Below are positions 17,693 to 26,088 of a stretch of DNA of 64,000 nucleotides, in pieces. The stretch covers positions 186,001 to 250,000 of the forward strand of contig NZ_JARVKW010000005.1 of NCBI RefSeq assembly GCF_029813775.1, read 5' to 3'. The translations under genes were made by a program, and so were the position numbers. The notes beneath the pieces were generated by a model that saw nothing but the letters and a program-made list of their open reading frames with translations, was not told the origin of the DNA and did not search any database. Source of the DNA: Streptomyces sp. DH24 (GTDB lineage: Bacteria > Actinomycetota > Actinomycetes > Streptomycetales > Streptomycetaceae). The number at the start of each line of letters is the position of its first letter. Positions within the stretch are counted from its first letter, which is position 1.

Positions 17693-17704
17693 CGGTTGCA
17701 ACCG
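17693..17704. promoter_or_regulatory. Palindrome upstream of erpA
   Basis: CGGTTGCAACCG is a perfect 12-bp palindrome 39-50 nt upstream of the erpA start. TTGCAA inside it could also act as a -35 for the TACAAC at 17724-17729, though the spacing is long. Possible operator for an Fe-S-responsive repressor. Confidence 0.35.
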
Positions 17705-17742
17705 TCGGCAAGCAGTCTCCGTACAACCCGGGAGAGATGTAG

Positions 17743-18099
17743 ATGTCCGTATCGGACGAGACCACCACCGTCACCGACGGCATCATCCTGACCGACGCCG
17801 CCGCGTCCAAGGTCAAGGCGCTGCTCGACCAGGAAGGCCGTGACGACCTGGCGCTGCGCGTCGCCGTCCAGCCCGGCGGCTGCTCCGGCCTGCGCTACCA
17901 GCTGTTCTTCGACGAGCGCTCCCTCGACGGCGACGTGAAGAAGGACTTCGACGGGGTCAAGGTCGTCACCGACCGGATGAGCGCCCCGTACCTGGGCGGC
18001 GCCACCATCGACTTCGTGGACACCATCGAGAAGCAGGGCTTCACGATCGACAACCCGAACGCGACGGGTTCCTGCGCCTGCGGCGACTCCTTCAGCTGA
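17743..18099 (+). CDS. erpA: Iron-sulfur cluster insertion protein, A-type carrier (ErpA/HesB family)
   Basis: 118 residues, normal for A-type carriers. The three cluster-ligand cysteines are present: PGGCSGLRYQ in the middle and SCACGDSF at the C terminus. GGGAGAG precedes the ATG. It delivers Fe-S clusters to apo-enzymes; lying divergent to nadA, whose product needs a 4Fe-4S cluster, it may serve NadA among others. A terminator follows. Confidence 0.95.
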   Translation: MSVSDETTTVTDGIILTDAAASKVKALLDQEGRDDLALRVAVQPGGCSGLRYQLFFDERSLDGDVKKDFDGVKVVTDRMSAPYLGGATIDFVDTIEKQGFTIDNPNATGSCACGDSFS

Positions 18100-18131
18100 G
18101 TCCCGGCCCGCACGCGGCTGAGCCCCGGCAC

Positions 18132-18182
18132 GCACGCGAAAGGCGGCGCCCCCCGCGGAGGGAAGCGCCGCCTTTCGCGTGC
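18132..18182. terminator. Intrinsic terminator after erpA
   Basis: Perfect 18-bp arms at 18132-18149 and 18165-18182 with a 15-nt loop, located between the convergent erpA and the membrane-anchored protein gene. Confidence 0.9.
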
Positions 18183-18193
18183 CCGCGACGGGT

Positions 18194-19759
18194 CTACCGC
18201 GCCTGCGGCAGCCGCGCCCCCGGCTTCTCCAGCGGGACCGGCTCGCCGTCCGTGCCGACCACCGCGCGGTCGCCGAGCGGCGCGTCCAACCGCACGGTCA
18301 GGTGATGCACCTTGGCGATCAGGATGCACACCTTGCCCGGCCGCGGCGTCTCGGTCACCTTCACCGTCACCTTGCCGCCGCTCTCGCTCGCCGTCGCCGC
18401 GTAGTCGGCGCAGACCCCGCCCGTGAAGCTCACGGTCAGCTCCGTGCCCTCGGCGGTGTAGCCGTCGACGGCGACGTTCCGCGGCTTGCCGGTCCGCTCC
18501 TCGTCCGGTCCGGTCGGCCGCGGGCTGGGCCGCTCGGTCGGCCCCGCCGGCGGCGTAGCGGAGGTGATGTACCGCGGGTCGACCGCCGGGTGCGTCACGG
18601 TGAACGGGTCCTTCGCACCCGGCGCCCGCACCTCGAACAGCCAGGACGGCACCAGCGCCTGCCGGCCCGACACGAACTGCGCGGCCAGCCCGAACACCGC
18701 CTTCTCGACCGTGAGCGTCTGCCGCTTCGGCTCCGGGCTCGTCAGGTCGGTGCCCGGCTCGCACGGCGCCTGCGACCCGTCCTCGTGCGGCACGGGACTG
18801 GCGCAGCCGCCGATCCCCACCGGCCCGCCGCCCGGCGCCGCGTTCATCAGCTCCAGCGTCCGCTTCGCGTCCAGGACGGGATACGTGTCGCCCTTCACCG
18901 GCGCCTTCAGCTGACCGCTCGCGCCGACCACCTCGCCGCCCGCGCCCACCGTGACGCCCGTGCTCCAGCCGTACGTCGGCAGCCCGCCGACCAGCGGCTC
19001 GGCGTTCACCACCCGGTTCGCGCCCTGGGCCCGGCCCGCCGTGACCTTCGCGTCGTCCTGGCCCACCGCCTTCAGCACCGGCGCGGCGGCCTTCCTCGCG
19101 GCCTCCTCGCTCACCGGGTCGGCCGCCGTCCCGCTCGCCGACTCGCCCGCGCACGTGAGCTTGCCCGTGCAGTTGTCGGTGCCGGGCGTGTACCGGTAGA
19201 AGGTCCAGGTGCCCGGCGCCTGCCGGTTCACCTGAAGACTGGGCCCCGCGCCGTCCTTCGCGCCGATCCTCCAGGCCTGCCCCTGCGCCACCGGCGTCCC
19301 GTCGACGCCCAGCGCCCCGGCGAGCCGGGCCACCTCGTCCTTGGTGACCTGCCCCGCCGCCCGGTACACCGGCGCCGAGCCCGGCCCCTGCGGCAGCTTC
19401 CCGTCGGCCCGGTAGACCGAGCCGTACGGGTTCGGCTCGCCCGGCGCGATGCCGGGGCCGCCGCTGTGGACGTAGCCGTCCAGGGGCAGCGGCGGGGGAG
19501 TGCCGCCACCGCCGGGCGCCCCCGACGCCGCCTTGTCGTCCGAACCGCCGGACGTGCTCGCGGCGAGGTACGCCCCGCCGCCGCCGACGACCAGCACGGC
19601 CGCCGCGACCGAGGCGACGATCACCGGCGTCCGCCGGGCCGTCAGCCCGGAGCCGCTCCCGTCGCCGTCGTCCCGAGCCCCGCCGGTGCCGGACACACCG
19701 GCCTCCTCGGCGCCGGTCTCGGCCGCGGCGTCGTCGTTGTCGGGTCGCTCGGTGTTCAC
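18194..19759 (-). CDS. Single-pass membrane protein with large extracytoplasmic domain, unknown function
   Basis: 521 residues from GTG 19759, with GAAGGAG at proper distance. Residues 1-43 are acidic and cytoplasmic; one membrane helix (TPVIVASVAAAVLVVGGGGAY) follows; the rest would be outside. The exterior part starts with a Gly/Pro linker, contains paired cysteines (DNCTGKLTCAG, GGCASPV, APCEPG, VCADY, KVCIL) likely to form disulfides, a Pro-rich linker near 420 (PTERPSPRPTGPDEE) and a C-terminal beta-rich domain. No enzyme motif recognised. Conserved in Streptomyces as far as I recall. Confidence 0.85.
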   Translation of the reverse strand: MNTERPDNDDAAAETGAEEAGVSGTGGARDDGDGSGSGLTARRTPVIVASVAAAVLVVGGGGAYLAASTSGGSDDKAASGAPGGGGTPPPLPLDGYVHSGGPGIAPGEPNPYGSVYRADGKLPQGPGSAPVYRAAGQVTKDEVARLAGALGVDGTPVAQGQAWRIGAKDGAGPSLQVNRQAPGTWTFYRYTPGTDNCTGKLTCAGESASGTAADPVSEEAARKAAAPVLKAVGQDDAKVTAGRAQGANRVVNAEPLVGGLPTYGWSTGVTVGAGGEVVGASGQLKAPVKGDTYPVLDAKRTLELMNAAPGGGPVGIGGCASPVPHEDGSQAPCEPGTDLTSPEPKRQTLTVEKAVFGLAAQFVSGRQALVPSWLFEVRAPGAKDPFTVTHPAVDPRYITSATPPAGPTERPSPRPTGPDEERTGKPRNVAVDGYTAEGTELTVSFTGGVCADYAATASESGGKVTVKVTETPRPGKVCILIAKVHHLTVRLDAPLGDRAVVGTDGEPVPLEKPGARLPQAR

Positions 19760-19847
19760 CGCATCGCTCCTTCGGCTGCACAGCTGTCACAGGGGGACAG
19801 CGATGGGACGCAGCGGGGGAGCGAGCGGTTCCCCTGGGTGCGCCGGC

Positions 19848-20057
19848 TCAGTCGCCGTAGTCCGACATCGCGTCCAGCAGCCGGGCCGAGGTCGCCGGCA
19901 CCCGCACGCCGTGGATGAGCGACGGCGGCACCGGGCGGGCCGCGCCCCGGTCCGGCACCGCCCAGTGCGGGGCCATCCGGGCGCAGTCGCCGCGCAGCGA
20001 CGCCAGATCGGCGTCGCGCTCGTCCGGGGCGGGGGCGTGGACCTCTGGGTTCGTCAT
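19848..20057 (-). CDS. Small conserved hypothetical protein
   Basis: 69 residues from ATG 20057 (MTNPEVHAPAPDERDADLAS). Soluble, acidic N terminus, with RMAPHWAVPDRG and PSLIHGVRVPATSARLLDAM. TACGGT lies 6 nt upstream of the ATG without a Shine-Dalgarno sequence, consistent with a leaderless message. No domain recognised. It is divergent from the adenosine kinase gene and downstream from it on the - strand is the large membrane protein, with 88 nt between. Confidence 0.7.
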   Translation of the reverse strand: MTNPEVHAPAPDERDADLASLRGDCARMAPHWAVPDRGAARPVPPSLIHGVRVPATSARLLDAMSDYGD

Positions 20058-20186
20058 GACGGCACCGTATGCAGGTTGTCCCACGCGAAGAAAGCTCTAC
20101 TATCGGGTAGTTTTCCCTGCTTCAGCGCCACCCCCCGACCCGGTAGCGTGAACTGTCAATCCGCCTCCCTTCTGGAGAAACCAGCC

Positions 20187-21161
20187 GTGCGCATCGCAGT
20201 CACCGGCTCCATCGCCACCGACCACCTCATGACCTTCCCCGGCCGCTTCGCCGACCAGCTCGTCGCGGACCAACTGCACACGGTCTCGCTGTCCTTCCTG
20301 GTCGACAACCTCGACGTCCGGCGGGGCGGCGTCGGCGCGAACATCGCCTTCGGCATGGGCCAGCTCGGCACCAGGCCGATCCTGGTCGGGGCCGCGGGCT
20401 TCGACTTCGACGAGTACCGGGCCTGGCTGGACCGGCACGGCGTCGACACCGAATCCGTGCGCATCTCTGAGACGCTGCACACCGCCCGCTTCGTGTGCAC
20501 GACCGACTCCGACCACAACCAGATCGGCTCCTTCTACACGGGCGCCATGAGCGAGGCCCGCCTCATCGAGCTGCAGACCGTCGCCGAGCGCGTCGGCGGC
20601 CTCGACCTGGTCTCCATCGGCGCCGACGACCCCGAGGCGATGCTGCGGCACACCGAGGAGTGCCGCTCGCGGTCCATCCCGTTCGCCGCCGACTTCTCCC
20701 AGCAGATCGCCCGCATGGACGGCGACGAGATCCGCATCCTGCTGGACGGCGCGACGTACCTCTTCTCCAACGAGTACGAGAAGGGCCTCATCGAGAGCAA
20801 GACCGGCTGGAGCGACGCCGAGATCCTCTCCCGCGTCGGCCACCGCGTCACCACCCTCGGCGCGCGCGGCGTGCGCATCGAGCGGGCCGGCCAGGACCCG
20901 ATCGAGGTCGGCTGCCCCGACGAGGAGCGCAAGGCCGACCCGACCGGCGTCGGCGACGCCTTCCGCGCCGGCTTCCTCTCCGGCCTGGTCTGGGGCGTCT
21001 CCCTGGAGCGCGCCGCGCAGATCGGCTGCATGCTCGCCACGCTCGTCATCGAGACGGTCGGCACCCAGGAGTACCAGCTGCGCCGCGGCCACTTCATGGA
21101 GCGCTTCACCAAGGCCTACGGCGACGAGGCCGCCGCCGAGGTCCAGGCGCACCTGGCCTGA
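20187..21161 (+). CDS. adoK: Adenosine kinase (PfkB family)
   Basis: 324 residues from GTG 20187, with GGAG nine bases before it. The sequence VRIAVTGSIATDHLMTFPGR and the motif SLSFLVDNLDVRRGGVGANI are very close to what I remember of the mycobacterial adenosine kinase AdoK, which is the same length. The PfkB signature near the C terminus, DPTGVGDAFRAGFLSG, supplies the catalytic Asp and anion hole. It phosphorylates adenosine to AMP, a salvage step that also clears adenosine made from S-adenosylhomocysteine. Only 15 nt separate it from the convergent desulfurase-type gene. Confidence 0.9.
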   Translation: MRIAVTGSIATDHLMTFPGRFADQLVADQLHTVSLSFLVDNLDVRRGGVGANIAFGMGQLGTRPILVGAAGFDFDEYRAWLDRHGVDTESVRISETLHTARFVCTTDSDHNQIGSFYTGAMSEARLIELQTVAERVGGLDLVSIGADDPEAMLRHTEECRSRSIPFAADFSQQIARMDGDEIRILLDGATYLFSNEYEKGLIESKTGWSDAEILSRVGHRVTTLGARGVRIERAGQDPIEVGCPDEERKADPTGVGDAFRAGFLSGLVWGVSLERAAQIGCMLATLVIETVGTQEYQLRRGHFMERFTKAYGDEAAAEVQAHLA

Positions 21162-21176
21162 CCGCACGCGGCACGG

Positions 21177-22562
21177 CTACCCGAGCCGGCGGACCACGTA
21201 CGCCGAACCCCGGTCCGCCGGCTCCTCGCCGACGTACTCCTGCCCCCGCATCTCGCACCACGCCGGGATGTCGAGGCGCGCGGCCTCGTCGTCCGCGAGG
21301 ACCCGGACCGTGCCGCCCACCGGCACGTCCCCGATGACCTTGGCCAGCTCGATCACCGGGATCGGGCAGCGCCGCCCCACCGCGTCCACGACCACGGCGA
21401 CGCCGGACTCCGGCCGCACCTCCCCGGCGGCGACCGGCGCGCCCAGCTTCTCCCGCACCCCCGCCACCGCCCCGGGCAGCGCCGCGAGGAACCGGTCGAC
21501 GTCCTCCTCGGGCGTCCCGGCCGGCAGCGACACCCGGACGTTGCCCTCGCTCAGCACGCCCATCGCCCTCAGCACATGGCTGGGCGTCAGCGTGCTGCTC
21601 GTGCAGGACGAGCCGGACGACACGGAGAACCCCTCCCGGTCCAGCTCGTGCAGCAGGGTCTCCCCGTCGGCATAGAGACACGAGAACGTGACGACGCCGG
21701 GCAGCCGGCGCACCGGGTCCCCGACCACCTCCACGTCCGGCACCAGCTCCGGCACCCGCGCCCGAATCCGGTCCGTCAGCCGCCGCAGCCGCGCGGCCTC
21801 CGCGTCCGCCTCGGCCCGCACCGCCCGCAGCGACGCCGCTGCGGCCACGATCGCCGGCAGGTTCTCGAAACCGGCCGCCCGCCCCGACTCCCGTTCGTCC
21901 GACGGCCCCCGCACCGCGAACCGCACCCCCTTGCGGACGACGAGCAGCCCGACCCCCGGCGGCCCGCCCCACTTGTGCGCGCTCGCCGTCAGCAGCGACC
22001 AGCCGCCGGGCACCGGCCCCCACCCGAGCGACTGGGCGGCGTCCACCAGCAGCGGCACCCCCGCCGCCCGGCAGGCCTCGGCCACCTCCGCCACCGGCTG
22101 CTCCGTGCCCACCTCGTGGTTCGCGGACTGCAGACAGGCCAGCGCGGTGTCCGGCCGCAGCGCCGCCGCGTACGCCTTTGGGGCCACCGCACCCGTACGG
22201 TCCACCGCCACGTGAGTGACCGTCCCGCCGTCCGCCTCGTGCGTCTCGGCCGCGTGCAGCACCGAGGAGTGTTCGACGGCTGACACGATCAGGTGACGCC
22301 CGGCCCGCCGTCGCCCGGCCAGCGCCCCCGCCACTCCCGTGTGCACGGCCCGCGTCCCCGACGAGGTGAACACCAGCTCGTCCGGCCGGCACCCCACCGC
22401 CTCGGCGGCGGCCTCCCGCGCGGCGTCCAGCAGCATCCGCGCCCGCCGCCCCTCCCGGTACAACCGCCCCGGATCGGCCCACCCTTCGTCGAGAGAGGCC
22501 ATCAGGGCCTGACGGGCGACGGGATGGAGGGGAGCGCCGGAAGCAGCATCGAAGTAGGCCAC
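21177..22562 (-). CDS. Cysteine desulfurase-like PLP enzyme fused to a TusA/SirA domain
   Basis: 461 residues from GTG 22562 (AYFDAASGAPLHPVARQ follows). Residues about 1-375 form a class V aminotransferase/NifS domain: YREGRRARM, FTSSGTRAVHTG, AVEHSSVLHA, VDAAQSLGWGP, PLP-lysine motif TASAHKWGGPPG, and the active Cys loop SVSSGSSCTSSTLTPSHVL. Residues about 395-461 form a TusA-like sulfur carrier with the conserved CPxP (GRRCPIPVIELAK). The fusion suggests transfer of persulfide sulfur within one chain. TACCGT lies 6 nt upstream of the start, so it may be leaderless. Target pathway unknown. Confidence 0.9.
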   Translation of the reverse strand: MAYFDAASGAPLHPVARQALMASLDEGWADPGRLYREGRRARMLLDAAREAAAEAVGCRPDELVFTSSGTRAVHTGVAGALAGRRRAGRHLIVSAVEHSSVLHAAETHEADGGTVTHVAVDRTGAVAPKAYAAALRPDTALACLQSANHEVGTEQPVAEVAEACRAAGVPLLVDAAQSLGWGPVPGGWSLLTASAHKWGGPPGVGLLVVRKGVRFAVRGPSDERESGRAAGFENLPAIVAAAASLRAVRAEADAEAARLRRLTDRIRARVPELVPDVEVVGDPVRRLPGVVTFSCLYADGETLLHELDREGFSVSSGSSCTSSTLTPSHVLRAMGVLSEGNVRVSLPAGTPEEDVDRFLAALPGAVAGVREKLGAPVAAGEVRPESGVAVVVDAVGRRCPIPVIELAKVIGDVPVGGTVRVLADDEAARLDIPAWCEMRGQEYVGEEPADRGSAYVVRRLG

Positions 22563-22865
22563 GCCCCCACGGTAGAACGCGCGTACGCCAAAAGGAGCGC
22601 GGGGAACCGCGCGATCAGCCACATACGACCCCGCACCCGCCGAACCATGAGCACAACCCCACCCATTGGGCGCCCCGCACCCCCCACAACGCCTCGTCAG
22701 GGTGACCCGCGGCGCGTATGCCCCCCTCCCCGCGACCCCCGGATGGGCGTCGGCTAGGGTTTGGTCCGCATAAACATCCAAACCCCTGCCCGACGCAGGG
22801 CGGCGACCAACCAACGAGAAGGCCGCAGCCAATCCGCGCGGGCGAGACTCTCGGGAAGGCGCTAC
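22563..22865. other. Divergent intergenic region before ctaC
   Basis: 303 nt without a gene. It contains the cta operon promoter region (TAGGGT at 22755-22760), an inverted repeat just downstream, a small CCTGC/GCAGG stem near 22785-22800 and the GGAAGG ribosome binding site of ctaC. The rest is featureless. Confidence 0.55.
22757..22785 (+). promoter_or_regulatory. Inverted repeat overlapping the ctaC promoter
   Basis: GGGTTTGG (22757-22764) and CCAAACCC (22778-22785) are perfect arms 13 nt apart. The left arm overlaps the putative -10 TAGGGT, so the element covers the transcription start of ctaCDF: either an operator or a hairpin at the very 5' end of the message. Confidence 0.45.
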
Positions 22866-23825
22866 GTGAGTCCCAACGGCTCCGACCGCTCGCCGCGGCG
22901 CCCGATGCGGCGGAAGCTGCTGCAGGCACTGACCGCGGGCCTGGTCCTGGCGACCGCCACCGGTTGCACATACGAGGACTTCCCCCGCCTCGGTATGCCC
23001 ACCCCGACCACGGAAGAGGCTCCGCGGATCCTCTCCCTGTGGCAGGGCTCATGGGCTGCCGCGCTCGCCGTCGGCGTGCTGGTGTGGGGCCTGATCCTGT
23101 GGAGTGCATTCTTCCACCGGCGCAGCCGCACCAAGGTCGAAGTTCCCCCGCAGACCCGGTACAACATGCCCATCGAGGCCCTGTACACCGTGGTCCCGCT
23201 CATCATCGTCTCGGTCCTCTTCTACTTCACGGCCCGTGACGAGTCCGAGCTCCTGAAGCTCGAGAAGAAGCCCGACGTCACGGTCAACGTGGTCGGCTTC
23301 CAGTGGAGCTGGTGCTTCAACTACGTGGAGAGCGTCGACGGCTCCTCGGGGGACGCGAAGTCCGCCAAGGAACTGGACGCGATCCCGGACAGGTACAAGG
23401 ACCAGTTCCCGGCGAACGCCGGCGGTGTCTACGACTGCGGTGTCCCCGGCACCCGGAACCCGCAGACCAACAACCCGGGCCCCACCCTCTGGCTGCCTGA
23501 GGGCCAGCGGGTCCGCTTCGTCCTCACCTCGCGCGACGTCATCCACTCCTTCTGGGTGGTGCCGTTCCTCATGAAGCAGGACGTCATCCCGGGCCACACC
23601 AACGCCTTCGAGGTGACCCCCAACAAGGAGGGCACCTTCCTGGGCAAGTGCGCCGAGCTGTGCGGCGTCGACCACTCCCGGATGCTGTTCAACGTGAAGG
23701 TCGTCTCCCAGGAGCGGTACGAGCAGCACCTCAAGGACCTCGCCAAGAAGGGGCAGACCGGTTACGTTCCCGCTGGCATCGCGCAGACGAGCCACGAGAA
23801 GAACCGGGAGACGAACCAACTGTGA
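22866..23825 (+). CDS. ctaC: Cytochrome c oxidase subunit II
   Basis: 319 residues from GTG 22866, with GGAAGG seven bases upstream. A lipoprotein signal ([16 protein letters not shown]) is followed by two membrane helices and the CuA domain. CuA ligands are visible as HSFWVVPF and [14 protein letters not shown]. It accepts electrons from cytochrome c (here from QcrC in the bc1-aa3 supercomplex). The loop between helix 2 and the CuA domain carries an insertion with two unusual cysteines (WSWCFNY and VYDCGVPG). Stop overlaps the ctaD start. Confidence 0.97.
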   Translation: MSPNGSDRSPRRPMRRKLLQALTAGLVLATATGCTYEDFPRLGMPTPTTEEAPRILSLWQGSWAAALAVGVLVWGLILWSAFFHRRSRTKVEVPPQTRYNMPIEALYTVVPLIIVSVLFYFTARDESELLKLEKKPDVTVNVVGFQWSWCFNYVESVDGSSGDAKSAKELDAIPDRYKDQFPANAGGVYDCGVPGTRNPQTNNPGPTLWLPEGQRVRFVLTSRDVIHSFWVVPFLMKQDVIPGHTNAFEVTPNKEGTFLGKCAELCGVDHSRMLFNVKVVSQERYEQHLKDLAKKGQTGYVPAGIAQTSHEKNRETNQL

Positions 23826-25564
23826 GCATCGTCAACGAACCTCAGGGCGCCTCGGCGCCGACTGAAGACTCGTATTACGAGGACGAGCTGCCGGTACGGC
23901 GCAAGCAGCCCGGCAACGTCGTGGTGAAGTGGCTCACGACCACCGACCACAAGACGATCGGCACGCTGTACCTGGTGACGTCGTTCGCGTTCTTCTGCAT
24001 CGGTGGCGTCATGGCTCTGCTCATGCGTGCCGAGCTGGCCCGCCCGGGCCTGCAGATCATGTCGAACGAGCAGTTCAACCAGGCGTTCACGATGCACGGC
24101 ACGATCATGCTGCTGATGTTCGCGACGCCGCTGTTCGCCGGATTCGCGAACTGGATCATGCCGCTGCAGATCGGCGCGCCGGACGTGGCCTTCCCGCGGC
24201 TGAACATGTTCGCCTACTGGCTCTACCTGTTCGGCTCGCTGATCGCGGTCGCCGGTTTCCTCACCCCGCAGGGTGCGGCCGACTTCGGCTGGTTCGCCTA
24301 CTCCCCGCTGTCGGACGCGGTCCGCTCGCCGGGCGTCGGCGCCGACATGTGGATCATGGGTCTGGCCTTCTCCGGCTTCGGCACCATTCTCGGCTCGGTC
24401 AACTTCATCACCACGATCATCTGCATGCGTGCCCCCGGCATGACCATGTTCCGCATGCCGGTGTTCACCTGGAACGTGCTGCTGACCGGTGTGCTGGTCC
24501 TGCTGGCCTTCCCGGTCCTGGCCGCCGCGCTCTTCGCGCTGGAGGCGGACCGCAAGTTCGGCGCGCACATCTTCGACCCGGCCAACGGCGGGGCGCTGCT
24601 GTGGCAGCACCTGTTCTGGTTCTTCGGCCACCCCGAGGTGTACATCATCGCGCTGCCGTTCTTCGGCATCATCAGTGAGGTCATCCCGGTCTTCAGCCGC
24701 CGCCCGATCTTCGGTTACATGAACCTGATCGCGGCGACCATCGCCATCGCCGGTCTCTCGGTGACGGTGTGGGCGCACCACATGTACGTCACCGGTGGCG
24801 TGCTGCTGCCGTTCTTCTCCTTCATGACGTTCCTGATCGCCGTCCCGACCGGCGTGAAGATCTTCAACTGGATCGGCACGATGTGGAAGGGCTCGCTGTC
24901 CTTCGAGACGCCGATGCTCTGGGCGATGGGCTTCCTCATCACCTTCACCTTCGGTGGCCTGACCGGCGTCATCCTGGCCTCGCCGCCGATGGACTTCCAC
25001 ATCTCCGACTCGTACTTCGTGGTGGCGCACTTCCACTACGTCGTGTTCGGCACCGTGGTCTTCGCGATGTTCTCCGGCTTCCACTTCTGGTGGCCGAAGT
25101 TCACCGGCAAGATGCTCGACGAGCGCCTCGGCAAGATCACCTTCTGGACGCTGTTCTTCGGCTTCCACGGCACGTTCCTGGTCCAGCACTGGCTGGGCGC
25201 CGAGGGCATGCCGCGCCGGTACGCCGACTACCTGGCGGCCGACGGCTTCACCGCCCTGAACACGATCTCGACGATCAGCTCGTTCGTGCTCGGCCTGTCG
25301 ATCCTGCCGTTCTTCTACAACATCTGGAAGACCGCGAAGTACGGCAAGAAGATCGAGGTCGACGACCCGTGGGGCTACGGCCGTTCGCTCGAGTGGGCGA
25401 CGTCCTGCCCGCCGCCGCGGCACAACTTCCTCACCCTGCCGCGGATCCGCAGTGAATCCCCGGCGTTCGACCTGCACCACCCGGAGATCGCCGCGCTCGA
25501 CGAGCTCGAGAACGTCGGTCACGGGGAGAAGGCCCTCGCTGGGGGCAAGGAGGCCGGCAAGTGA
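23822..25564 (+). CDS. ctaD: Cytochrome c oxidase subunit I
   Basis: 580 residues from GTG 23822, which overlaps the ctaC stop (GTGA). All key residues are seen: heme a ligand in [12 protein letters not shown], the CuB His and cross-linked Tyr in [14 protein letters not shown], the HH pair in WAHHMYVTG, and heme ligands in [11 protein letters not shown]. It contains the haem a3-CuB oxygen-reducing site. Stop overlaps the ctaF start, so ctaC-ctaD-ctaF are coupled. Slow third-position choices (such as TCG, GGT) are slightly more common here than in neighbours, normal for a highly expressed gene. Confidence 0.98.
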   Translation: MSIVNEPQGASAPTEDSYYEDELPVRRKQPGNVVVKWLTTTDHKTIGTLYLVTSFAFFCIGGVMALLMRAELARPGLQIMSNEQFNQAFTMHGTIMLLMFATPLFAGFANWIMPLQIGAPDVAFPRLNMFAYWLYLFGSLIAVAGFLTPQGAADFGWFAYSPLSDAVRSPGVGADMWIMGLAFSGFGTILGSVNFITTIICMRAPGMTMFRMPVFTWNVLLTGVLVLLAFPVLAAALFALEADRKFGAHIFDPANGGALLWQHLFWFFGHPEVYIIALPFFGIISEVIPVFSRRPIFGYMNLIAATIAIAGLSVTVWAHHMYVTGGVLLPFFSFMTFLIAVPTGVKIFNWIGTMWKGSLSFETPMLWAMGFLITFTFGGLTGVILASPPMDFHISDSYFVVAHFHYVVFGTVVFAMFSGFHFWWPKFTGKMLDERLGKITFWTLFFGFHGTFLVQHWLGAEGMPRRYADYLAADGFTALNTISTISSFVLGLSILPFFYNIWKTAKYGKKIEVDDPWGYGRSLEWATSCPPPRHNFLTLPRIRSESPAFDLHHPEIAALDELENVGHGEKALAGGKEAGK

Positions 25565-25959
25565 AGATCCAGGGCAAGATGTTCATGTGGCTGAGCGTCT
25601 TCGTCCTCGCCATGGCGATCGTCTATGGCGTGTGGTCGAAGGAGCCGGCCGGTACCACGGCCCTTTTCCTGACCTTCGGTCTGTGCATCATGATCGGCTT
25701 CTACCTGGGCTTCACAGCCAAGCGGGTGGACGTCGGCGCGCAGGACGACAAGGAGGCGGACGTCGCGGACGACGCCGGCGAGGTCGGGTTCTTCAGCCCG
25801 CACAGCTGGCAGCCGCTGTCCCTGGCCGTCGGAGGCGCCTTCGCCTTCCTGTCCGTCGCCATCGGCTGGTGGCTGATGTACTTCTCGGCGCCGCTGGTCC
25901 TGATCGGCATCTGGGGCTGGGTCTTCGAGTACTACCGCGGTGAGAACCGCACCCAGTAG
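25561..25959 (+). CDS. ctaF: Actinobacterial cytochrome c oxidase subunit IV
   Basis: 132 residues from GTG 25561, overlapping the ctaD stop. Four hydrophobic segments are seen (starting [19 protein letters not shown]) with a charged loop in the middle ([18 protein letters not shown]). CtaF is the small subunit found in actinobacterial aa3 oxidases. It ends the ctaCDF operon; a terminator follows. Confidence 0.93.
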   Translation: MKIQGKMFMWLSVFVLAMAIVYGVWSKEPAGTTALFLTFGLCIMIGFYLGFTAKRVDVGAQDDKEADVADDAGEVGFFSPHSWQPLSLAVGGAFAFLSVAIGWWLMYFSAPLVLIGIWGWVFEYYRGENRTQ

Positions 25960-25975
25960 CACGAGCGAAACACCC

Positions 25976-26013
25976 GGGAGCCCGGACACTCCGCACGGAG
26001 TGCCCGGGCTCCC
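25976..26013 (+). terminator. Terminator of the ctaCDF operon
   Basis: Arms 25976-25993 and 25996-26013 pair over 18 positions with one mismatch, followed by TCTTTC. The loop closes tightly, so the innermost pairs probably open. Confidence 0.85.
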
Positions 26014-26088
26014 TCTTTCGTCCCACACGGCTCACTCGTCCGGGTTACCCGCCGCGCCGCCGCCGACGATGCTCCCTACGTTGAGGCC

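Larger units (their letters stand above)
17419..17742. other. Divergent nadA-erpA intergenic region
   Basis: 324 nt without a gene. The nadA-proximal half is relatively AT-rich and contains a good -10 (TATGAT on the - strand, 17526-17521) surrounded by two interleaved inverted repeats. The erpA-proximal half holds the palindrome CGGTTGCAACCG and a GGGAGAG ribosome binding site before ATG 17743. No RNA gene or credible small reading frame was seen. Confidence 0.6.

Noticed and set aside
20071-20150. CTAC-N6-GTAG inverted repeat (20097-20110) as an operator of the adenosine kinase gene
   Set aside because: Arms are only four bases and no second copy is seen; too likely by chance.
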